DNA of 18,937 nucleotides from JAHEEL01 sp964195545. Its GTDB lineage: Bacteria > Actinomycetota > Acidimicrobiia > Spongiisociales > UBA5794. Below are positions 1 to 4,480 of the stretch, in pieces. The first letter of the stretch is position 1. Each line of letters starts with the position of its first letter. The position numbers and the translations under genes are program-made. A model generated the notes under the pieces. The model worked only from the letters and a program-made list of their open reading frames with translations. It was not told where the DNA came from and did no database searches. The stretch spans positions 1 through 18,937 of the forward strand of contig CAXMQQ010000076.1 in NCBI GenBank assembly GCA_964195545.1, written 5' to 3'.

Positions 1-342
1 ATCGACTTGATGCGATGAGATGCCCAGGTCCAGAAGAATCCCGTCAACGGCCCCATGGCCGTCACGTTGTGGGTCCAACTCATCCGCCACGATCCGTTCG
101 ATCTCTGCGAAGTTGCCGAGCACGACGCGCACCCGAGGATCGTCCGGCGTGTTGGCTATCGCATCGGGATCGCGATCGATACCGATGATCCGCATCTGCG
201 GATAGGCATCGAGCAGGCGCCGTGTGTGACCGCCGCCACCGAACGTGCCATCTACGACGATGCCGAACGCTGCCGTTGCGAGCATCTGAACGCACTCGCC
301 CGCAAGCACGGGATCGTGATAGCTGTTCATGGTCTGATCCAT
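1..342 (-). CDS. rsmH: RsmH (MraW) 16S rRNA m4C1402 methyltransferase, N-terminal part
   Basis: S-adenosylmethionine-dependent methyltransferase that N4-methylates C1402 of 16S rRNA; a standard member of the division/cell-wall cluster directly after mraZ. Only the first 114 codons are in the window and the reading frame stays open to base 1. The translation begins MDQTMNSYHDPVLAGE and carries the family hallmarks: the HDPVL start, the glycine-rich SAM loop DGTFGGGGHT at about residues 31-40, GIDRDPDAI at about 54-62, and the LLDLGISSHQ motif near residue 105. The ATG at 342 is chosen over an in-frame ATG at 330 because a G-rich ribosome-binding site (GGGGGG) lies about 6 nt before it. That site is buried in a predicted 14-bp RNA helix (see the 343-423 entry), which suggests translational control. 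Confidence 0.95.
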   Translation of the reverse strand, partial: MDQTMNSYHDPVLAGECVQMLATAAFGIVVDGTFGGGGHTRRLLDAYPQMRIIGIDRDPDAIANTPDDPRVRVVLGNFAEIERIVADELDPQRDGHGAVDGILLDLGISSHQVD

Positions 343-423
343 GGTCAGCCCCCCGGAACGCTGGCGCCAACATGGAAGCGGGCGGAGTAAGGGGCCTTCC
401 AATTGGCATCCGGGGGACTGACC
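343..423 (-). promoter_or_regulatory. Predicted rsmH leader RNA hairpin that sequesters the ribosome-binding site
   Basis: In the transcript, GGUCAGUCCCCCGG (423-410) can pair with CCGGGGGGCUGACC (356-343), giving 14 bp with 13 Watson-Crick pairs and one G-U. The 3' arm contains the rsmH ribosome-binding site and ends at the base before the AUG. Inside lies a second helix: GCCAA (407-403) with UUGGC (370-366), then UGGAAG (401-396) with CUUCCA (378-373), capped by a 17-nt pyrimidine-rich loop (395-379). A structured RNA called the mraW motif has been described upstream of this gene in actinobacteria. I cannot confirm from memory that this element matches its consensus. Pairing is read from the sequence; the regulatory role is inferred. 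Confidence 0.65.
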
Positions 424-447
424 ACAGGCCAGACCATTTCGTAGCTT

Positions 448-476
448 CGAGCACCGGTTTGGTGTCCCGGCGCTCG
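448..476 (-). promoter_or_regulatory. Stem-loop just after the mraZ stop codon
   Basis: CGAGCGCCGG (476-467) pairs with CCGGUGCUCG (457-448) around a 9-nt loop, forming a 10-bp stem with one G-U pair. It begins 10 nt after the mraZ stop. No U-run follows (the next bases are AAGCUACG), so it does not look like a standard intrinsic terminator. It could be a processing, stability or attenuation element between mraZ and rsmH, or the first domain of a larger leader structure together with the 343-423 hairpin. Confidence 0.5.
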
Positions 477-486
477 TGTGTCACCG

Positions 487-918
487 TCATATTCCGTCCT
501 CCGACAGTGCCTCCTCGATCTCGGCGTAGTACTCATCGGCCTCAGCTGCGACCTGGTTCCAGGTCTCGGTGTCCCAGATCTCGATGTGATCGGCGATACC
601 GGCCACCGTCAGGTCCTTCCCCAGCCCGGCGTATCGGCGCAGTGATTCTGGAATCTGCACTCGTCCCTGCCGATCGAGTGCCTGATCCGCCGCCGAGGCG
701 AAGAAGGACCGCGAGAAGTTCCTGGCCCGCCGATCAGTTCGCGGCAGTTTGAGGACCTTGCTCGATTCCTCTTCCCAACGATCCATCGGGAAGACGTAGA
801 CGCAGCGCTCCTGGCCCTTGGTCACGACGCACCCGCCGGCAAGCCCCATACGGAACTTGCTGGGCATCACGACCCGGCCCTTCTCGTCAAGCGAGTGGCT
901 GTATTCACCAAGAAACAC
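487..918 (-). CDS. mraZ: MraZ transcriptional regulator of the division/cell-wall cluster
   Basis: DNA-binding repressor of its own operon in species where it has been studied, built from two AbrB-like halves that form a ring-shaped oligomer. The 143-residue product has the family length. Both signature repeats are visible: FLGEYSHSLDEKGRVVMPSK at the N-terminus (DEKGR at about residues 11-15) and ALDRQGRVQIPESLR in the second half (about residues 80-94). Translation starts at GTG 918, preceded by GGAGG about 9 nt upstream. rsmH follows on the same strand after 144 nt. Autoregulation is strongly suggested by five phased GTG(G) boxes over the promoter at 944-988. The acidic C-terminal tail (EADEYYAEIEEALSEDGI) is unremarkable. 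Confidence 0.97.
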   Translation of the reverse strand: MFLGEYSHSLDEKGRVVMPSKFRMGLAGGCVVTKGQERCVYVFPMDRWEEESSKVLKLPRTDRRARNFSRSFFASAADQALDRQGRVQIPESLRRYAGLGKDLTVAGIADHIEIWDTETWNQVAAEADEYYAEIEEALSEDGI

Positions 919-943
919 GCTTCCGCGCCTCCGTTACGCTGCG

Positions 944-988
944 GTCACTTTCTTCCACGAAGCCCCACTATGGCCCACTTCGCGCCAC
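944..988 (-). promoter_or_regulatory. MraZ-box array (five GTG(G) repeats, 10-bp period)
   Basis: On the minus strand the pentamers GTGGC, GTGGG, GTGGG, GTGGA and GTGAC start at 988, 978, 968, 958 and 948, each separated by a 5-nt spacer. The exact 10-bp phasing puts all boxes on one face of the helix. This matches the known MraZ operator layout of repeated TGGG-type boxes with 5-nt spacers, but with more copies than the three usual in Escherichia coli. The array starts just after the -35 element and covers the -10 and start region, a position suited to repression by MraZ. Confidence 0.85.
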
Positions 989-995
989 GTGTCAA
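967..995 (-). promoter_or_regulatory. mraZ promoter
   Basis: TTGACA (995-990) is a perfect -35 hexamer. A 17-nt spacer leads to CATAGT (972-967), which matches TATAAT at four of six positions. Transcription would start near 960, giving a leader of about 40 nt with the GGAGG ribosome-binding site. Three of the five MraZ boxes lie inside or touch this promoter. Confidence 0.75.
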
Positions 996-1041
996 CTCTT
1001 TCGCCCCCGAACGTTCCCCCGTCTCTCCACTTCGGGTCCGG

Positions 1042-1047
1042 TAGCCT
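1042..1047 (+). promoter_or_regulatory. -10 element (TAGCCT) of a probably leaderless gene
   Basis: TAGCCT fits TANNNT and is followed by exactly 7 nt before the ATG at 1055. There is no ribosome-binding site before that ATG. This spacing puts the transcription start at or next to the start codon. No convincing -35 is present at 17 nt. Confidence 0.45.
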
Positions 1048-1054
1048 GCGGTTC

Positions 1055-1828
1055 ATGAAGCAACCCATCGCCCTGATCGGTGTCGGCGAGATGGGGGCCG
1101 TGTTCTCGCACGCCCTGCTCCGCTCGGGACATCCCGTGTTCCCGATTCTGCGATCGACAGCCGTGGCGGAAGCGGTCCGCCTGATCCCCGAACCAACGCT
1201 CGCCCTTGTTACGGTCGGAGAGGATGATCTCCACGAATCGCTCGATCAGTTGCCGAAGGAGTGGCGCTCTCGGGCGGGGCTCATACAGAACGAGCTCCTC
1301 CCCCGCGATTGGCAGCGCCACGAGATCGCCTCACCGACCGTGGCCGTCGTCTGGTTCGAGAAGAAGCAGGGACGTGGAACGAAGGTCCTCATCCCAACGC
1401 CGATCGCGGGACCGCGAGCGGTCCTCCTCGTCGATGCCTTGGACTCGATCGGTATCCCGGCCGAACCAATACCGGATGACGACCTCGTCGATGAACTGGT
1501 CGCGAAGAACCTCTACATCCTCACCGCGAACATCGCCGGTCTGCGAACCGGTGGAACCGTCTCAGAGCTGTGGAATGACCATCGCTCGCTCGCCAGCGCC
1601 GTTGTCTCAGAGATTCTCCAGATCCAGGAGTGGCTCGTCGGCGCACCCGTTGACCCGGATCGCGCCATCGAGGGCATGGTCCGTGCGATTGAAGGAGACC
1701 CCGGTCACGGTACAACGGGTCGCAGCGCTCCTCGACGACTTGAACGTGCGATCGATCACGGTCGTTCAGCCGGGATTGAGATCCCAACTTTGATGAAGGT
1801 TGGGCGCGAGGTCGGCCTCCGCGTATAG
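1055..1828 (+). CDS. Ketopantoate-reductase-like NAD(P)-binding protein
   Basis: Probable NAD(P)H-dependent oxidoreductase of the 6-phosphogluconate dehydrogenase / ketopantoate reductase superfamily; substrate unknown. The 257-residue product opens with a Rossmann dinucleotide motif, IALIGVGEMG (GxGxMG at residues 9-14). The segment ELVAKNLYILTANIAGL in the second half resembles the ketopantoate reductase region in which a catalytic Lys precedes Asn and a helical dimerisation domain begins. It is shorter than typical PanE (about 300), and no panB or panC is nearby, so a pantothenate role is not established. The ATG at 1055 is chosen because the Rossmann fold begins there. The longer open frame from 818 runs antisense into mraZ and its operator. 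A UspA-like gene follows after 28 bp, probably co-transcribed. Confidence 0.7.
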   Translation: MKQPIALIGVGEMGAVFSHALLRSGHPVFPILRSTAVAEAVRLIPEPTLALVTVGEDDLHESLDQLPKEWRSRAGLIQNELLPRDWQRHEIASPTVAVVWFEKKQGRGTKVLIPTPIAGPRAVLLVDALDSIGIPAEPIPDDDLVDELVAKNLYILTANIAGLRTGGTVSELWNDHRSLASAVVSEILQIQEWLVGAPVDPDRAIEGMVRAIEGDPGHGTTGRSAPRRLERAIDHGRSAGIEIPTLMKVGREVGLRV

Positions 1829-1856
1829 TCTGAGACTGACACCCCGAGGAGGAACC

Positions 1857-2381
1857 GTGCACGTACTGATCGCCACCGACGGAAAGCTCGACGCCGAGAC
1901 CGCTTCGACCTTCGCCGCGAGTCTCTCCGGACCGGACGGCCGGGTAACCGTGCTTACCGTTGTCGAAGTGCCGCGAGCGTTCCTTCACGAGATGAAGGGC
2001 CAGTGGGGAGCTGCGAACGGCGCAGGTTTGATCGCCGACGATGCGTTCGTCGCCACGCCCGCCGTACCCCAGGAGGCACCCAGGGGTTGGCCCGGCGATG
2101 ATGCGATGATCGAGCGTTACCTGTCGGGCAAGCTTGAACAGCACACGGCTCCGATCGTCGCGGCCCTTCGAAGCGCCGGCATTGGTGCGAAAGCCAGCGT
2201 GGTGGAGAGCGAGAACGTGACCAACACGATCCTCGAGCAGGTCAAGGCACTCGGTGCCGACGCGGTCGTTATCGGATCACACGGTCAGGGACTCTTCCAG
2301 GGGTTGCTCGGTTCCACCGGTACGAAGATCGTTCGTCGATGCACAAGGCCGGTTCTGCTTATCCGGTCATCGACGTCCTGA
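1857..2381 (+). CDS. Universal stress protein (UspA) family, single domain
   Basis: Small cytosolic nucleotide-binding stress protein; the exact role of this copy is unknown. The 174-residue product begins HVLIATDGKLDAETAS after the initiator, which matches the first strand and DG motif of Usp domains. It ends with DAVVIGSHGQGLFQGLLGST followed by RRCTRPVLLIR, the ATP-binding end of the fold. The usual G-x2-G-x9-G-S/T spacing is one residue short here (x8), so ATP binding is probable but not certain. GTG 1857 is chosen because a strong GAGGAGGA lies just before it and the fold starts there. It follows the reductase-like gene after 28 bp. Its last 23 bp overlap the 3' end of the convergent HNH gene. 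Confidence 0.85.
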   Translation: MHVLIATDGKLDAETASTFAASLSGPDGRVTVLTVVEVPRAFLHEMKGQWGAANGAGLIADDAFVATPAVPQEAPRGWPGDDAMIERYLSGKLEQHTAPIVAALRSAGIGAKASVVESENVTNTILEQVKALGADAVVIGSHGQGLFQGLLGSTGTKIVRRCTRPVLLIRSSTS

Positions 2382-2865
2382 CATAGGGCGCCCAGTCCGG
2401 ATCGAACGAACCGCCGATCGCTGCTACCACCCAGGTGTCCGAACGCGGCTGGTACGGTGCGGATGCGAGTTTGAGTCCGGCCTCAACAGGTGTGCGACCA
2501 CCCTTTCTCGTATTGCAGCGTCGACACGCGGCGACGACGTTCGTCCAGGAGTGTTCGCCTCCCTGGGAGCGCGGAACGACATGGTCAAGATTCTCGGCCT
2601 TACGCCCGCAGTATTGACATCGATGGCCGTCCCGTTCGAAGATCGTTCTTCGATTCACCGGGACCCTCCGCTCGTAGGGCACGCGCACGTATCGCTTGAG
2701 CCGCACCACCGATGGAGACGTCATCGCTACCGCCTCTGACCGCCAGAGTGCGCCGTTCGTGACCAACACGTCGGCGCGATCACGCAGGACGAGCACCAGA
2801 GCGCGCTTGACGGGAACCACCGACAGCGGTTCAAGACTTGCGTTCAGAACGAGGGCTCGGGTCAC
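2359..2865 (-). CDS. HNH endonuclease family protein
   Basis: Predicted metal-dependent nuclease fold of the stand-alone 'housekeeping' HNH type common in actinobacteria and cyanobacteria; substrate and role unknown. The 168-residue product has an N-terminal beta-rich region starting RALVLNASLEPLSVVPVKRA, typical of this subfamily. The HNH core follows: CQYC (C83, C86), LDHVVPRSQGG (H95), the WTNVVAAC segment (N109), and the second zinc pair C114/C117 in CRRCN. All catalytic and zinc-binding residues are present. Translation starts at GTG 2865 without a ribosome-binding site; TACGAT lies 6 nt upstream, so the mRNA may be leaderless. It is divergent from the recombinase-like gene and overlaps the usp gene by 23 bp at the 3' end. 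I see no sign that it belongs to an intron or mobile element. Confidence 0.9.
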   Translation of the reverse strand: MTRALVLNASLEPLSVVPVKRALVLVLRDRADVLVTNGALWRSEAVAMTSPSVVRLKRYVRVPYERRVPVNRRTIFERDGHRCQYCGRKAENLDHVVPRSQGGEHSWTNVVAACRRCNTRKGGRTPVEAGLKLASAPYQPRSDTWVVAAIGGSFDPDWAPYVRTSMTG

Positions 2866-2871
2866 GCCGAA

Positions 2872-2877
2872 ATCGTA
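2872..2877 (-). promoter_or_regulatory. -10 element (TACGAT) of the HNH gene
   Basis: TACGAT fits TANNNT and is followed by 6 nt (TTCGGC) and then the GTG at 2865, with no ribosome-binding site. The layout is that of a leaderless actinobacterial gene. The -35 region (CTGGAC at 2900-2895) is weak. Confidence 0.45.
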
Positions 2878-2928
2878 CCAGCGACGTCAACTGCGTCCAG
2901 CGGAGACGAAACCACTCAGCGACAGTTG

Positions 2929-2957
2929 TTGACCACTCACCGTGTACATGGCATACT
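2929..2957 (+). promoter_or_regulatory. Promoter of the recombinase-like gene
   Basis: TTGACC (2929-2934), a 17-nt spacer, and CATACT (2952-2957). The -10 has the same CATANT form as the mraZ promoter in this window. Transcription would start near 2964, which argues against the upstream TTG start at 2926 and supports GTG 2995, leaving a leader of about 30 nt with a GGGAGA ribosome-binding site. Confidence 0.65.
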
Positions 2958-2964
2958 CACGGTG
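2935..2964 (+). repeat. Paired CACNGTG motifs, candidate operator
   Basis: ACTCACCGTG (2935-2944) and ACTCACGGTG (2955-2964) are identical at 9 of 10 bases and exactly 20 bp apart, about two helical turns. Each core, CACNGTG, is itself palindromic, so the pair reads as both a direct and an inverted repeat. One copy lies between -35 and -10 and the other on the transcription start. This placement fits a repressor or autoregulator site; the binding protein is unknown. Confidence 0.5.
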
Positions 2965-2994
2965 GGCAACAACATCGAGAGCGCGGGAGAAGAT

Positions 2995-3522
2995 GTGCGC
3001 GTCGTCGGGTATGTACGAGAGGCAACGAGTCTGACCGAGGGTGAGACCGCATTCGCTCAGAGTGAGCGGGTACGTCGGTGGACGGCCGATTCGGGTCACC
3101 ACCTCGTCGCGACCTGCCAGGACGGCCGCGATCCGACACAGCCCTTGGGGAGGGACGGCTTCCGTGCCGTCCTCGACATCGCACGATCTGGGAACGCCGA
3201 CGCACTCGTCGTTTCTGATCTCTCGGTCCTCTCGTCGGACAAAGTCGTCCAAGAGATCATGCTCGATTACCTGCGGAATCTGGGACTCACGATCGTCTCG
3301 ACCAACGAACCTGATCACAACGAGTTGCTCGAAGTCCCGGATGACCACACCCGACTCGTCGTGCGCGATGTCATCGCCAAAGTGGACGAGTTCCGCAGGG
3401 AGTTCCCGGAGAGCGTCGCAGAGCCTCTCGACCCGACCGACGCCGATGTCATCGTTCAACTGATGTCGCCGGCCACTCAGCGGGTGAAGAGCGCGGTCCA
3501 CACCGCTCGACCAACCGCGTAG
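2995..3522 (+). CDS. Serine-recombinase (resolvase) N-terminal domain protein, catalytically inactive
   Basis: The 175-residue protein has the fold signature of a resolvase/invertase catalytic domain: it begins RVVGYVREAT, and a central RDGFRAVLDIARSGNADALVV segment matches the helix and strand of active resolvases. The active site is lost. The catalytic Ser10 position is Ala (R8 is kept), and the usual DLSRLSR motif reads DLSVLSS (residues 75-81), removing both conserved arginines. There is no C-terminal DNA-binding or recombinase domain, only an acidic helical tail. GTG 2995 is chosen because it gives the exact resolvase N-terminus and has GGGAGA upstream; TTG 2926 and GTG 2962 lie in or too close to the promoter. 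It is probably not a recombinase but a dimerising or regulatory relative. Its last 46 bp overlap the 3' end of the convergent gene. Confidence 0.7.
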   Translation: MRVVGYVREATSLTEGETAFAQSERVRRWTADSGHHLVATCQDGRDPTQPLGRDGFRAVLDIARSGNADALVVSDLSVLSSDKVVQEIMLDYLRNLGLTIVSTNEPDHNELLEVPDDHTRLVVRDVIAKVDEFRREFPESVAEPLDPTDADVIVQLMSPATQRVKSAVHTARPTA

Positions 3523-4049
3523 GCACGTCCGCCTTCCACGATCGCGGAACCGACCAGTCGGTCTCCGTCCTCATCGATGACGACCGTCACGACTGAGGTC
3601 CCGCCGATGTCACGGACGTCGACCGACCGAACAAGCGGGTTGGAAGCCGCCCCGGCCAGTTTGGCAACCGCCGAAACGACCGCCTGGTCGAGGGCAGGGC
3701 CCGAGGCCCCGGCGGCGCGAACCGACACAGCGACGTCATCTGCGAGAGCTTCCACAACGACTCCATCTCTGCCCTCAGCAACCCGGACGGACGAAAGCGT
3801 CGCCTCCGCAGATGTCGCTCGAACAATCGGCGGCTCGATCGGACCGAGATCCGTGGCCCCTTCACTCACCTCCGACCGAAGACCGTGGAGCGAGAGCACC
3901 CGCTGAACTTCTTCGCCCGCCACAGTGGCGTCGGCACCTGGAGAGAGTTGCACCTGAACACCGGTCGGAGTCATCGCATCCCCGTCGAGTTGTGCACTCG
4001 CGACGCCTGGAACACTCAGTAGATCATCGCGCAGCACTCCAACGGCCAC
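3477..4049 (-). CDS. Conserved-looking protein of unknown function, 190 residues
   Basis: I do not recognise this gene. The N-terminal part (VLRDDLLSVPGVASAQL, then a GVQVQLSPGADATVAGEEVQRVL segment) has the beta-alpha-beta pattern of a small ACT- or ferredoxin-like domain. The C-terminal part, with a long Ala/Val-rich stretch, then VRSVDVRDIGGTSVVTVVID, then GSAIVEGGRAYAVGRAVW, loosely recalls the allosteric domain of isopropylmalate synthases. This resemblance is weak. There is no signal peptide or membrane span. GTG 4049 is chosen because GGGGAGG lies 5 nt before it and the upstream stop (TGA at 4053-4051) is 1 nt away, a translationally coupled arrangement. The longer open frame to 4244 would overlap the upstream gene. 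The 3' end overlaps the recombinase-like gene by 46 bp. Confidence 0.65.
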   Translation of the reverse strand: MAVGVLRDDLLSVPGVASAQLDGDAMTPTGVQVQLSPGADATVAGEEVQRVLSLHGLRSEVSEGATDLGPIEPPIVRATSAEATLSSVRVAEGRDGVVVEALADDVAVSVRAAGASGPALDQAVVSAVAKLAGAASNPLVRSVDVRDIGGTSVVTVVIDEDGDRLVGSAIVEGGRAYAVGRAVWTALFTR

Positions 4050-4050
4050 A

Positions 4051-4308
4051 TCAACCTCCCCTCGTCTGCCCCTGGGTGAATCGTTGCCGCCACTCAAGAT
4101 ACGCCACGACGTCCTCCGTGACAAGCTCGACGTCGTCACTTCCGTAGGCGGTGGTGGTACGCCATCGCATGAGCTCGTCATCGGGAATGGGCAGAAATGG
4201 GATCCGACGCCACCATCCGGGACGGGCAAACGCGAAGACCGCACCGACCGCGGTCGGCCAGATCGCGGGCCGTCTGAGAAGGGCGAGCGTGGTTGAACGG
4301 GTGATCAT
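4051..4308 (-). CDS. Small hypothetical protein, 85 residues
   Basis: I cannot name this gene. The product has a basic N-terminus (MITRSTTLALLRRPAIW), a short hydrophobic stretch around residues 19-29 (TAVGAVFAFAR) that could touch the membrane, a tryptophan/proline-rich middle (GWWRRIPFLPIPDDELMRWR), and an acidic helix ending in DVVAYLEWRQRF. This looks like a real, conserved small protein rather than a shadow frame, because its stop sits 1 nt before the start of the next gene and the two are probably translated together. The ATG at 4308 has no clear ribosome-binding site. An in-frame ATG at 4440 lies beyond repeat-rich spacer DNA and is less likely. Confidence 0.6.
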   Translation of the reverse strand: MITRSTTLALLRRPAIWPTAVGAVFAFARPGWWRRIPFLPIPDDELMRWRTTTAYGSDDVELVTEDVVAYLEWRQRFTQGQTRGG

Positions 4309-4339
4309 GTGTATTGCCGACGGTAGTCGCGGGAGGAGG

Positions 4340-4413
4340 AGCTGTGAGCTGCGAGCTGCGAGATCATGCCGGGTCGAGCCCTTCTTGGGGCTCGAGGCCT
4401 GTGGCCTGTAGCT
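4340..4413. repeat. Heptad tandem repeats and hairpin in the spacer before moxR
   Basis: Three 7-bp units AGCTGTG, AGCTGCG, AGCTGCG occupy 4340-4360. Two units GGCCTGT occupy 4396-4409. Between them, TCGAGCCC (4374-4381) and GGGCTCGA (4388-4395) form a perfect 8-bp stem with a 6-nt loop. The 172-bp spacer (4309-4480) separates divergent genes and otherwise shows only the moxR ribosome-binding site. The mix of short repeated words is unlike the coding DNA around it and may belong to a dispersed intergenic repeat family. Confidence 0.6.
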
Positions 4414-4480
4414 TCGCGTCCCCGAATCGCTCCACTCCATCTAGTCTCATCAGTGTCGACACCAATCGGAGGCTTCCCCA

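Noticed and set aside
345..536. 63-codon frame in the mraZ-rsmH gap
   Set aside because: It overlaps the end of mraZ, lacks a start signal, and covers a region better explained by two RNA hairpins.
1009..1016. GAACGTTC palindrome as a LexA/SOS box
   Set aside because: The known actinobacterial box has four bases between the half-sites; this one has none.
818..1054. N-terminal extension of the reductase-like gene
   Set aside because: It would be antisense to mraZ and its operator; the Rossmann motif begins right after the ATG at 1055.
2359..3522. Mobile element or defence island made of the HNH and recombinase-like genes
   Set aside because: The recombinase domain is inactive and lacks a DNA-binding domain, and there are no terminal repeats, integrase, tRNA attachment site or restriction partners. 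The HNH protein is of the ordinary chromosomal type.
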